Below, piece after piece: positions 54,519-62,633 of a stretch of DNA of 64,000 bases. The DNA is taken from NCBI GenBank assembly GCA_020249775.1, contig JADCFA010000009.1, positions 186,001 to 250,000 of the forward strand, in the 5' to 3' direction. The number at the start of each line of letters is the position of its first letter. Position 1 is the stretch's first letter. Source of the stretch: Roseomonas sp. (GTDB lineage Bacteria; Pseudomonadota; Alphaproteobacteria; Acetobacterales; Acetobacteraceae). The position numbers and the translations under genes were made by a program. The notes under the pieces were generated by a model. That model was given only the letters and a program-made list of their open reading frames with translations, was not told the origin of the DNA and searched no databases.

Positions 54519-57494
54519 TCACGGCACCGAAAGCGCGCCGGTATCGCGCCAGTAACCCGCTTCGCTGCGTTCGGTTTGCAGGCGCAGGCGCACAATACCG
54601 CGATGCTGGGGATCGCCCTCGGCATCCAGGATTTCGTCTATGGTGAAATCCTCTCGCAATTCCTCGGCATCCGCGCTTTCGGGGTCTATTTCCGCGCGCT
54701 GGATGGAAAGCTTGAGCGGCAGCTTCAGCCGCGGCACGTTATCGGGATTGGCATATTCCAGAATGTAAAGCCGGCTCGCGGTCCAGCGTTCCAGATCCAA
54801 TTGGCGAAAGCCGAGAAAGACCGGGGCGCGGAATTCCATGGAGAATTTCACATCCTGCGACGCGCCAGGTGTTTTTGGTAGCGCCGCATCCGGGTCCTGC
54901 AGCAGCACATTCTGCCGAAGGATTTGCCCCGAGATTTCCATCCGCCCGAGGTATTTCGCGGTTGAGCGCATGGCAAGCCGGCTGGTGCGCATCAGGAAGC
55001 TTTCCAAGCGTCCTTCCGCGACCGCGCAGAGCATGGCACCCACCGCCGCCGTGGTTTTCGGATCATCCACGCGCCCGGCGGAATCGCGGAAGGGATACCA
55101 GCTTCCGGCACGATAGCGATGCATGCCGACAATGCGATGCGGCGGCACCGGCATTTTGGCCAGCACCATGTTGAATATCGCGCGCAACCTGGATGGCCTG
55201 CCAGACAGCAGCAGCCAATCGCAATCAAAAGCATAGACCACTTCGCATAAATCAGCGATTACCTGGCCAAGGGCGGCCTGCACAATGGCATCCACACTGC
55301 CCGCCGCTGCTGCCATTTCGGTATCCAGCAAATGATACCCGGCAGCACCGGCGCGCGCCGCTTGCTGTTCAAAATAGCGCAAGGCCGCGGCCACATCGCG
55401 CCCTTGCAGAAGGGTGTTGAGCTTTTCGCGCAGGAATTCGCCCGATGCGCGTTCATCTATCTTTTCATAGGCATGCAGGATCGCAAGCCCTGTCGGTTCC
55501 AGCACTTGCGCCACGAATTGCCGGCGCAAATGGCGTTCCAATTCGCTTTGCGCGCCGCGATCCCCGCCCAGCACTTCACGCAGCAGCGCCTTCGGGTCAC
55601 GCGCGCCGGCCTGGCGCAGGCTTTCTTCAAGTTGCGGCAGAACAATGCTTTGGATAACCTCCTGCAGCACCTCATCGCCCGCAAGGCGAAAGCCCTCACG
55701 GAAATTCTGATGCGGTTCAATTTCCTGCCCGGCTTCGGCGGCATAGGTGCAGATCATCAAATCCGTGGTACCGCCGCCAATATCAATGCTCGCCACACGA
55801 AGCGAAGGCGCCTTGCCATAGCCGTCGCGTGCGCGCCCGGTAAGTGCGAAGAAGCTCGCGGGATCGCCCCGCAAGCGCTGGCTTGCTTCCGTATAAAGGA
55901 AAACCAATTGCGTCGCTGTCGCCTCATCAAGGTTGGCGATGATGCGTGGTTCGGCCGGCGGTGCGGCGGCGCCAGGCGCTGGATTGCCCCAGCCCATCAT
56001 ATCCCAGGCAAGCCGCACCGCGGCTTCGGCGCGATGGCGGAAAATGCGCTGTTCCGCGAGTGCCATGGCCGGCGGCATGGTCAGCAAGATGCGGCGCAGC
56101 CGGCGCGGCACATCGGGGAAGCTCCGCGCGTAGCGGGTTTCGACCGAATTGATTTGCGATAGCGCCTGCAACAGGATTTCCGCGAGCAGAAAGCTCATCA
56201 GTGATGAACGGCTGAAGCGCGCACGCACGGCCGGCTGGCGTGGTGCGCCACCGCGGCCGCGCGGCTTGGCGCGCAGCACCTCGCCATCTTCCGTGACCCA
56301 GGCCATGAAACTACCACTCACAGGTGGTTCTGTGGTGACCCCATCAGCGGCCATGCCATTGAAGCGCCAAACCTGGGTGGTGGGCCTTTCATCCCAAAGA
56401 TAGCGCTTGGGTGAAGAAATCCCTGTTGCCCCTTCATTGCCGCGCGCGGCGGCGGAAAGCCGCACAGCCTCCGGCCCGATGCGCACCGGGCTCAGCCATT
56501 GAAAGGCATTGCCGCGCCCGGAACGCCTGCTAAGGGCGTCCTTGCCGAAGCTTGCGCGCGCGAATTCCACACGGCTTTCGAAGGGCAGGGCATAGGCCTG
56601 TTCCGGCGCGCTTAAATCGCGCAGCTTCAAGGGATAGCTGTTGTTCAGGTTAAGCCGGCTGTCGCGTTCATCTTCCACCAGAATGCCGCAGGTGCGCGCA
56701 TTGCCGATATCCAGCACCAGATCAACATTGATCGGTTCATAGGAACGGCTGGTGGATACCACATCAACCAGCTTCACGCGCGGCAGGATGCGTGCTTCGG
56801 CAAGCAATTCCAGAAGCGTGATGTAGCGCGCCCAATGTTCGCAGGCGCGTTGATCATCCTCAGGGCGCGGGCGACGGCCGCTTGCGGCGCGCATTTCCTG
56901 CAAGACTTCCTCAAGCCACTGGATCAGCCAGGGTTCATTCATGAACCAGCTTGTCTGTTCCCGATCAGAAACAAAGGTGAATTCCCCGGCGCGTTCGCTA
57001 TCGGTCGGCGAAATCGCGGTATAGGGTCGGCCTTGTTCGCGCGCGCGCAGCGCCGTATCAAAGGCCAGCACGGCGTGATGCGTATGGCCTTCCTCATCGG
57101 GTGCCGAAAGCGCCGAGACGCGAATACGCGCCCAATTGGTCGGCCCCTTGTCATAGACTTCCTGGCCCGAGGCACCCACGGCGGCCACGCGAAAATAGGG
57201 CAGCGGTATCCAGCGCCCCAGCATGAATTCCAGCGCCTGGCCGCGCCCCACCTGATAGATTTCCTCATCGGGCGGGCTGCGGCCACTGATCGGGTCCAGC
57301 AGCGCGCCTTCGCCGCTTTCGGTCAGGCGCCGGAGATTAACCAGGCCCATGCTCGCCGGATCGGCGCCGGGCGGTAGCGGCTGTTCCCAGAAGGAACGCG
57401 GCGCGCGCGGCAGGCGATCAAGGTTGAAGCGAATGTCAATGAATTGCAGGCCGGTCTGCGGCACCAGGCTGATGATTTGCGGCAGGCCCTGCAT
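54519..57494 (-). CDS. SrfB-type ASKHA (actin/Hsp70-fold) protein
   Basis: A 991-residue protein of the SrfB family. Two phosphate motifs of the actin/Hsp70/sugar-kinase fold are clear: DLVLDIGNARTCGILVED at residues about 258-275 and VASIDIGGGTTDLMICTY at about 568-585; the adenosine-side motif LLSGRPSRLRAIFNM lies near 775. The N-terminal 250 residues are specific to the family. SrfB homologues in enterobacteria are called virulence factors, but function is unknown. The start at 57494 (MQGLPQIISLVPQTG) has AAGG upstream. It is the first gene of a seven-gene operon with SrfC, Sel1, VWA, ABC, FtsX and FGE genes. Confidence 0.82.
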   Translation of the reverse strand: MQGLPQIISLVPQTGLQFIDIRFNLDRLPRAPRSFWEQPLPPGADPASMGLVNLRRLTESGEGALLDPISGRSPPDEEIYQVGRGQALEFMLGRWIPLPYFRVAAVGASGQEVYDKGPTNWARIRVSALSAPDEEGHTHHAVLAFDTALRAREQGRPYTAISPTDSERAGEFTFVSDREQTSWFMNEPWLIQWLEEVLQEMRAASGRRPRPEDDQRACEHWARYITLLELLAEARILPRVKLVDVVSTSRSYEPINVDLVLDIGNARTCGILVEDERDSRLNLNNSYPLKLRDLSAPEQAYALPFESRVEFARASFGKDALSRRSGRGNAFQWLSPVRIGPEAVRLSAAARGNEGATGISSPKRYLWDERPTTQVWRFNGMAADGVTTEPPVSGSFMAWVTEDGEVLRAKPRGRGGAPRQPAVRARFSRSSLMSFLLAEILLQALSQINSVETRYARSFPDVPRRLRRILLTMPPAMALAEQRIFRHRAEAAVRLAWDMMGWGNPAPGAAAPPAEPRIIANLDEATATQLVFLYTEASQRLRGDPASFFALTGRARDGYGKAPSLRVASIDIGGGTTDLMICTYAAEAGQEIEPHQNFREGFRLAGDEVLQEVIQSIVLPQLEESLRQAGARDPKALLREVLGGDRGAQSELERHLRRQFVAQVLEPTGLAILHAYEKIDERASGEFLREKLNTLLQGRDVAAALRYFEQQAARAGAAGYHLLDTEMAAAAGSVDAIVQAALGQVIADLCEVVYAFDCDWLLLSGRPSRLRAIFNMVLAKMPVPPHRIVGMHRYRAGSWYPFRDSAGRVDDPKTTAAVGAMLCAVAEGRLESFLMRTSRLAMRSTAKYLGRMEISGQILRQNVLLQDPDAALPKTPGASQDVKFSMEFRAPVFLGFRQLDLERWTASRLYILEYANPDNVPRLKLPLKLSIQRAEIDPESADAEELREDFTIDEILDAEGDPQHRGIVRLRLQTERSEAGYWRDTGALSVP

Positions 57495-57576
57495 GCTTGA
57501 AAACCTTGAGACTAAAGAGAGATACCCCGCAATATGCCGATCAGCCCTGCCGGGTGCAACCAAGTCACGCCGCGTG

Positions 57577-58392
57577 TCAGGCTGGCAGCACCACCGGCTG
57601 CGGGTCCAGCCATTGCAGGAACCAGGAAAGGCTGAAATGCAAATGCGGGCCCGTCACGCGCCCGGTCATGCCGATGGCGCCGATCCTTTGGCCCTTGGCG
57701 ATACCCTCACCCTCCCGCACTGAGATCTCCGAAAGATGGGCATAGAGCGAATTCACCCCATGGCCGTGATCCAGCATGATCAATTTGCCGAAGAAATGGA
57801 ACTCATCGGCCAGGGTTACCCGCCCGGCCGCGCTGGCCAGTACTGGCGTGCCGATTGGGGCGGCGAAATCCAGCCCGTAATGGGGCTGGCGCGGCTGGCC
57901 GTTCAGGATCCTTTGGCTGCCAAAAACGCCCGAAATCCGCCCAGGGGCGGGGCGGATAAAGCCCTCGGCAAAGCCGGTCAGGTTGGTTTCAATGGCTCGG
58001 ATCGCCGCCAGTTTTTCCCTTTCGCGGGCGATGCGGGCCAGGGTTTCGGCATCCGGCGTCACCTGCGCGGGCGGCAGGCCGGAAATGCTCTCGGTTGGCC
58101 AGGCTCGCTTGGCAATGTGCAACACGCGGGTTTCCGCAGCACCAGAGGGGGCCGTGATCACCAGCCGCGCCTGCGCGGCATGGTCGCGCCCAAAGCCAAA
58201 GGCGAAATCCCCGGCTGGCGAGACCCTGACCGCGCGGCCATCCAAGGTGAGCCTGCTGCCTGAGGTGGCACGGCCCAGCACAAACCCGCCCTGGGTCAGC
58301 GCGGCCTCATTCAAGGAAAGGGCGCGGGCGGGTGCCGCCAGCAGCAAGGCGGGCGCGCCGAAAAGCAGCCGGCGCGGCAGGGGGGGCATCAC
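57577..58392 (-). CDS. M23 (LytM) family peptidoglycan endopeptidase
   Basis: A 271-residue secreted M23 metallopeptidase. After a signal peptide (RRLLFGAPALLLAAPARA) there is an N-terminal beta domain and a coiled helix (IAREREKLAAIRAIETNLTG), then the catalytic LytM domain with both zinc motifs: QPHYGLDFAAPIGTPV (H-x3-D) and GPHLHFSLSW (H-x-H). It therefore is probably an active endopeptidase, unlike the divergent EnvC class. It overlaps xseA by four bases (ATGA) and comes 82 bases downstream of the SrfB start on the same strand, but its direction of transcription runs towards SrfB. Confidence 0.92.
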   Translation of the reverse strand: MMPPLPRRLLFGAPALLLAAPARALSLNEAALTQGGFVLGRATSGSRLTLDGRAVRVSPAGDFAFGFGRDHAAQARLVITAPSGAAETRVLHIAKRAWPTESISGLPPAQVTPDAETLARIAREREKLAAIRAIETNLTGFAEGFIRPAPGRISGVFGSQRILNGQPRQPHYGLDFAAPIGTPVLASAAGRVTLADEFHFFGKLIMLDHGHGVNSLYAHLSEISVREGEGIAKGQRIGAIGMTGRVTGPHLHFSLSWFLQWLDPQPVVLPA

Positions 58393-59810
58393 AAAAGCCG
58401 TCCTTGGCGTGTGCCATCGGCACTCACCCCCACCTCGCCATCGGCGAAGGTCAGGCGCAAGGGCTGACCGGGGGAAACAGCGCCCGCCGCCATTACGGGT
58501 GCGCCCTTCGCATCGCGCACCAGGGCGAAGCCGCGCGCCAATACCGAAGTATAGGAAGCACTTTCGAGCCGCGCGGAAAGACCCTCCAGCACTGCATGGC
58601 GCTGGCGCAGCATGGCCAGCACCGGGGCGGGGGAAAGCCGCGCCAGCATAGGGGCGGCGCCGAAGCCATCGCGCTTGCGCGCCCAGGCGCTACCAAGCCT
58701 CAGACTCAGCGCTTCTACCGCGGCGCGGCGCGCCAAAATGCCCTCGCGCGGATGGGGGATGCGAATCGCGCCAAGCCGTTGCGCGCGCGCGGACAGGGCA
58801 GCCGAAACCGCGCGCGGCAGCCTTTCGCCCCAATCATCCAGCCGCTGGCGTGATTGGAGGAGGCGCGCCGGCACATCCGGCAGGCCGCGTTCAGCCCGCA
58901 GCAGCCGAAGCCGCGCGCCATTCACCAGGCCTGACGCCGCCTGCCCCAGCCGCGCGCCGGTTTGCATCAGCGCGGCGGAAAGCTCCGCCCGCGCCGGTAC
59001 GGCCAATTCAGCGGCGGCAGTCGGCGTCGGCGCGCGGCGGTCAGAGGCGTAATCTATCAGCGTGGTATCGGTTTCATGCCCAACCGCGGAAATCAGCGGA
59101 ATCGTGCTTTCGGCGGCGGCACGAATGACGATTTCCTCATTGAAGGCCATAAGGTCTTCCAGGCTGCCACCGCCGCGCGCCACAATCAGCACATCGGGGC
59201 GCGGCACCACGCCACCCACTGGCAGCGCGGAAAAACCCCTGATGGCAGCGGCAATCTGTTCCGCCGCGCCCTGGCCCTGCACCGCGACCGGCCATAACAG
59301 GATATGGCGCGGAAAGCGCCGCGCGATGGTGGTGCGAATATCCTGAATGACGGCGCCTTTTTCGCTGGTGATTACGCCAATCACGCGCGGCAATAGCGGC
59401 AAGGGGCGCTTGCGGCCCTCATCAAACAGCCCTTCTTCCAAAAGGCGTTTGCGTAGCGCTTCGATGCGCGCCAGCAAGGCGCCTTCGCCGGCATATTCCA
59501 GCCTTTCAATCACAAGCTGGTATTTTGACCGATCCGCATAGGTGGAAATCCGCCCTGTCGCGATCATCTCCACGCCGTTTTCCGGCATGGTGCCGATATT
59601 CCGCACCGAGCCCTTCCAGATGACAGCTTCGATCTTGGCGTCCTGATCCTTGAGCGAGAGGTAGATATGCCCGGAAGGATAGCGCTTCATTTCGGTGATT
59701 TCACCGCGCAGGCGCAGCCGCCCGAAAGCGCCTTCCAGCGTGCGGCGAATGGCGCCGGCAAGATCGGCAACGCCATATTCGGGAATGTTATTCGGCCGGG
59801 ATTCGTCCAT
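58389..59810 (-). CDS. xseA: Exodeoxyribonuclease VII large subunit
   Basis: A 473-residue XseA. The OB-fold N terminus (residues about 14-110) reads LRLRGEITEMKRYPSGHIYL; the catalytic core follows with VIGVITSEKGAVIQDIRTTI, DVLIVARGGGSLEDLMAFNE and VSAVGHETDTTLIDYASDRR-like content (LISAVGHETDTTLIDYASD); the long coiled-coil and the C-terminal SYTSVLARGFALVRDAKG complete it. The enzyme degrades single-stranded DNA with the small subunit XseB, which is not in the window. It is coupled to the M23 gene downstream. Confidence 0.96.
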   Translation of the reverse strand: MDESRPNNIPEYGVADLAGAIRRTLEGAFGRLRLRGEITEMKRYPSGHIYLSLKDQDAKIEAVIWKGSVRNIGTMPENGVEMIATGRISTYADRSKYQLVIERLEYAGEGALLARIEALRKRLLEEGLFDEGRKRPLPLLPRVIGVITSEKGAVIQDIRTTIARRFPRHILLWPVAVQGQGAAEQIAAAIRGFSALPVGGVVPRPDVLIVARGGGSLEDLMAFNEEIVIRAAAESTIPLISAVGHETDTTLIDYASDRRAPTPTAAAELAVPARAELSAALMQTGARLGQAASGLVNGARLRLLRAERGLPDVPARLLQSRQRLDDWGERLPRAVSAALSARAQRLGAIRIPHPREGILARRAAVEALSLRLGSAWARKRDGFGAAPMLARLSPAPVLAMLRQRHAVLEGLSARLESASYTSVLARGFALVRDAKGAPVMAAGAVSPGQPLRLTFADGEVGVSADGTRQGRLL

Positions 59811-59870
59811 CGGCCAAGCCTAGCCGGGATCGGGGGGCGATGAAATCAGCCCCCAGACACGAAAGGCGGG

Positions 59871-60332
59871 TTATTCCCCCGCCACACCACTCCGCGCCAC
59901 GGCTTGGGCCTGGGCGGCCAGGGCGCGGGCCATTTGGCTCAGTGCTTCCTGGTGCTTGTCATTGTCAATCAGTGCGAAATTGCGCGCAAGTTCCAGGCAC
60001 ATGCGCTGGCGCTGCGACATGGAAGGATCAACGGTTTCGGATTTCAGCCCTTCAAAGAACCAGGCAATCGGCACGCCGAGCACCTGGGCAATGCCGTAAA
60101 GCCGGCCGGCGGAAATACGATTCAGCCCGCGTTCATATTTATGCGCCTGCTGATAGGTAACGCCGATCATCTTCGCCAGTTGCTGCTGCGACAGGCCGAG
60201 CATGGTGCGCCTTTCGCGAATGCGCGCGCCAACATGCTTATCGGCGGCATTGGCCCTTTGGGTGGAAACCACCTCGGCGATTCCGCCTTCCGCCTGGCGG
60301 AAGGGTTCTGCAATTTCGACGATGCTGTCCAT
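59871..60332 (-). CDS. XRE-family transcriptional regulator
   Basis: A 153-residue protein with a Cro/CI-type helix-turn-helix at residues about 36-92: RIRERRTMLGLSQQQLAKMI, then GVTYQQAHKYERGLNRISAG with the recognition helix. The C-terminal part is helical (AFFEGL to the ALAAQAQAVAR end). Family members of this layout in alphaproteobacteria are often general developmental or stress regulators. The ATG at 60332 has GAGGA nine bases upstream, and that site lies in the 3' arm of the hairpin at 60343-60373. Confidence 0.88.
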   Translation of the reverse strand: MDSIVEIAEPFRQAEGGIAEVVSTQRANAADKHVGARIRERRTMLGLSQQQLAKMIGVTYQQAHKYERGLNRISAGRLYGIAQVLGVPIAWFFEGLKSETVDPSMSQRQRMCLELARNFALIDNDKHQEALSQMARALAAQAQAVARSGVAGE

Positions 60333-60342
60333 CAACCCGATT

Positions 60343-60373
60343 CCTCAGCGGGGCATCATGCCCCTCACTGAGG
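60343..60373 (-). promoter_or_regulatory. Hairpin that pairs the ribosome-binding site of the XRE gene
   Basis: On the minus strand, CCTCAG and GGGGC at the 5' side pair with GCCCC and CTGAGG on the 3' side (60373-60368, 60363-60359 and partners), with loop ATGAT. The 3' arm, CTGAGG, includes the GAGGA that precedes the ATG at 60332. The structure could be an operator for autoregulation or an mRNA hairpin that masks translation. Confidence 0.5.
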
Positions 60374-60434
60374 ACGGATTATGCGTGGCATTGGTGATCA
60401 AGCGGTGAACAAGTAGCTCAAAAATTCAACGCAG

Positions 60435-61031
60435 TCAGGCTTTGGCGCGTGATTTTAGCGACGCCAATTCGCTGCGCAGTGATTCAATTTCTTTTTTTAA
60501 CGCCTCGGTTTCATCGCCAGGGGCGTTTTCCTCGCGTCGCGCGAAAGGTGTAAATAGGCTCATCGCGCGTTCCATCATGGCGATATTCTGCTTGCCCATT
60601 TCCTGCAGGTCAGGCACGGCACCCGGAAAGGGCATGAAGCCGCCCATGGTCTTGCTTAGCGTATCGCGCATCTGTTCCTGTTGCTGCGAGAAGGACGCCA
60701 TGGCCGCTTCCAAATACCGCGGCACGAGCGATTGCAGATTATCGCCATAAAGCCCGATCAATTGCCTCAGCACGGTGGTGGGCAGCAGGTTTTGCCCCTT
60801 GCCTTCCTGTTCCACGATGATCTGGGTCAGCACGCTTCGCGTGATGTCCTCACCCGTTTTGGCGTCATAGACCACGAAATCCCGCCCATCCCGGACCATG
60901 GCGGCCAGATCATCCAAAGTGACATAGGATGAGGTTTCAGTGTTGTAGAGCCGCCGATTCGCGTATTTCTTGACAACAATCGGGGGCAGCGCCTTCTGCT
61001 CACCGGCTTGGGGGGATGGACGACCCGACAT
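60435..61031 (-). CDS. phaR: Polyhydroxyalkanoate synthesis repressor PhaR
   Basis: A 198-residue PhaR, the DNA- and PHA-granule-binding repressor of polyhydroxyalkanoate genes. The N-terminal PHB/PHA accumulation regulator domain is IVVKKYANRRLYNTETSSYV followed by TLDDLAAMVRDGRDFVVYDA; a second domain contains LLPTTVLRQLIGLYGDNLQS. The C terminus is a coiled coil (EALKKEIESLRSELASLKSR). The start at 61031 has AAGG five bases upstream. It is divergent from the PHA synthase-like genes, with a strong hairpin in between. Confidence 0.94.
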   Translation of the reverse strand: MSGRPSPQAGEQKALPPIVVKKYANRRLYNTETSSYVTLDDLAAMVRDGRDFVVYDAKTGEDITRSVLTQIIVEQEGKGQNLLPTTVLRQLIGLYGDNLQSLVPRYLEAAMASFSQQQEQMRDTLSKTMGGFMPFPGAVPDLQEMGKQNIAMMERAMSLFTPFARREENAPGDETEALKKEIESLRSELASLKSRAKA

Positions 61032-61082
61032 GCTACCTTGCCTCAGCCTATTTCGTTCTATGCGGAGCCTAGCATGGTTCAT

Positions 61083-61108
61083 GCCGCAAGGCGAAAGCCT
61101 GTTGCGGC
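61083..61108. promoter_or_regulatory. Hairpin / candidate PhaR-related site in the phaR upstream region
   Basis: GCCGCAA (61083-61089) and TTGCGGC (61102-61108) pair perfectly, with an inner GGC-GAAA-GCC tetraloop hairpin. Overlapping it, TTGCGGCGCAA (61102-61112) is a short palindrome with the TTGC/GCAA ends reported for PhaR binding in other alphaproteobacteria. It lies between the divergent starts of phaR and the PHA synthase-like genes. A function is not proven. Confidence 0.45.
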
Positions 61109-61168
61109 GCAAAAACACGCCTTCGGGGTCTTATCCGGCGGGGTCTGTTGCCGCTATACACCTGCCCC

Positions 61169-61570
61169 ATGGCTCAGCCCGAGGATCTCGAAAAGCTTGC
61201 GGAAGACTGGATCGCGCTTTGGCAGAGCGAGATAGCCGGGCTCGCCGCCGATCCGGAATTGGCGGAAAAATGGGCAGCTTTTGCCGCGCTTGGGGCAGCC
61301 TGGTTCCGCGCCGCGGCGCAATTCTCCAAGCCCTTCACGCCAGCGGCCCCGCCGCATGACAGCGCCGTTCCGCCGCCGCGGCCCGCGCCCGCTGCCGCTC
61401 CATCTGGGGCTGGCGGGGATCCGGGCCATGGTGGCAGCGGGGGCGCTGCCCGGGATGCCATGGCCGAGCGGATCGCCACCCTGGAACGCCGCCTGGCCGA
61501 TCTCGAAGGCGGGGCAGGCGGAGGCAGCGCGCATCAGCGCCGCCCTCGCCAGCGCCGGCCACGCGCCTGA
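61169..61570 (+). CDS. Hypothetical PhaE-like or N-terminal PHA synthase part, 133 aa
   Basis: A 133-residue frame beginning MAQPEDLEKLAEDWIALWQS, then a long Trp-containing helix (AEKWAAFAALGAAWFRAAAQ), a Pro/Ala/Gly-rich linker and a coiled-coil segment AERIATLERRLADLEGG. It then continues 25 residues in a basic run with poor family character (SAHQRRPRQRRPRA) and stops inside the next gene. Strong G/C third-position coding ends at about 61515, exactly where the coding signal moves to the frame of the PHA synthase-like gene. It may be a PhaE-like partner of a class III synthase or the N-terminal part of one frameshifted protein. Confidence 0.5.
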   Translation: MAQPEDLEKLAEDWIALWQSEIAGLAADPELAEKWAAFAALGAAWFRAAAQFSKPFTPAAPPHDSAVPPPRPAPAAAPSGAGGDPGHGGSGGAARDAMAERIATLERRLADLEGGAGGGSAHQRRPRQRRPRA

Positions 61571-62588
61571 GGCGTTTCGCGGCGCGGTTCTGAATCGGCT
61601 GCTGCGGGCGGATCGTGCCCTGGTGGCGGGGCTGGCGGCCTATCGGCGCCATCCTTTTGAACGTAAGGCCCCGCCAGTGCCGGCGATTTGGGCCGAGGAA
61701 GACAGCAAATTGCTGGATTATGGCGGGCAGGGGCCATGCGTGGTCTTTGTGCCTTCCCTGGTGAACCGTGCCTATGTGCTTGATCTCATTCCCGAAGCGT
61801 CGCTGCTGCGCTGGCTGCCGGGGCAGGGGTTTCGCACCCTGCTGTTGGATTGGGGCTGGCCGGGAGAGGCTGAGCGCCACTTCACCCTGACCGATTACAT
61901 TGCCGGGCGGCTGGAACGGGCGCTGATGGCGGCCCCTGGCCCGGTGATCCTGGCCGGCTATTGCATGGGGGGCTTGCTTGGCCTCGCACTCGCTTTGCGT
62001 CGGCCGGATTTGGTGCGCGGCCTGGCGCTGCTGGCGACCCCTTGGGATTTCCACGCGGGGCCGGATGGCGAGGCACGCGCTCGCGCCGCGGCTGCTGCCC
62101 TGCCGGGGCTGGAAGCGCTGATGGCGCCCACCGGCGCGCTGCCGGTGGATGTGTTGCAAACCCTGTTTGCCAGCCTTGACCCCTTTGGCGTTGCCGAGAA
62201 ATTCCGTGGCTTTGGCCGGCTTGACCTGGCATCGCCCGCCGCGCGGCGCTTCGTCGCGCTGGAGGATTGGCTGAATGATGGCGTGCCGCTGGCCGCCCCG
62301 GTGGCGCGGCAATGCATTGGAGGCTGGTATGGCCGCAATGAACCCGCAAGCCTTGCCTGGCGTGTTGCAGGGCAGGTGGTGGACCCGGCCCTTTGGCAGG
62401 GCCCGGCCTTCGCCGCCATTCCGCATCGGGACCGCATTGTGCCGCCTGCGTCTGCCCTGGCGCTGACCGAGCGCTTGCGTCAGGTCAAACTGCATATGGC
62501 GCCGGCGGGGCATATTGGCATGGTCGCCGGCATTGCGGCCGAAACCGCGCTGTGGCAGCCCTTGCGCGACTGGTTGCGCGCTTTGTGA
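61428..62588 (+). CDS. PHA synthase-like (PhaC-type) alpha/beta hydrolase
   Basis: A PhaC-family alpha/beta protein. Its core from about 61520 reads SAALASAGHAPEAFRGAVLN, then PCVVFVPSLVNRAYVLDL, the nucleophile motif LAGYCMGGLLGLAL (GxCxGG, with a cysteine instead of lipase serine), VALEDWLNDGVPLA, HRDRIVPPASALAL and the catalytic His in PAGHIGMVAG. At roughly 360 residues of real homology it is closer to class III PhaC than to class I. The 5' end is unclear: ATG 61428 is given, but the first 30 residues read as a shadow of the upstream gene. It lies between phaR and a thiolase gene, so a PHA-polymerising role is likely. Confidence 0.7.
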   Translation: MVAAGALPGMPWPSGSPPWNAAWPISKAGQAEAARISAALASAGHAPEAFRGAVLNRLLRADRALVAGLAAYRRHPFERKAPPVPAIWAEEDSKLLDYGGQGPCVVFVPSLVNRAYVLDLIPEASLLRWLPGQGFRTLLLDWGWPGEAERHFTLTDYIAGRLERALMAAPGPVILAGYCMGGLLGLALALRRPDLVRGLALLATPWDFHAGPDGEARARAAAAALPGLEALMAPTGALPVDVLQTLFASLDPFGVAEKFRGFGRLDLASPAARRFVALEDWLNDGVPLAAPVARQCIGGWYGRNEPASLAWRVAGQVVDPALWQGPAFAAIPHRDRIVPPASALALTERLRQVKLHMAPAGHIGMVAGIAAETALWQPLRDWLRAL

Positions 62589-62633
62589 TAGAAAAACCGC
62601 AATGGCCCATTCTTGAGGAAGGATATCCCCCCA

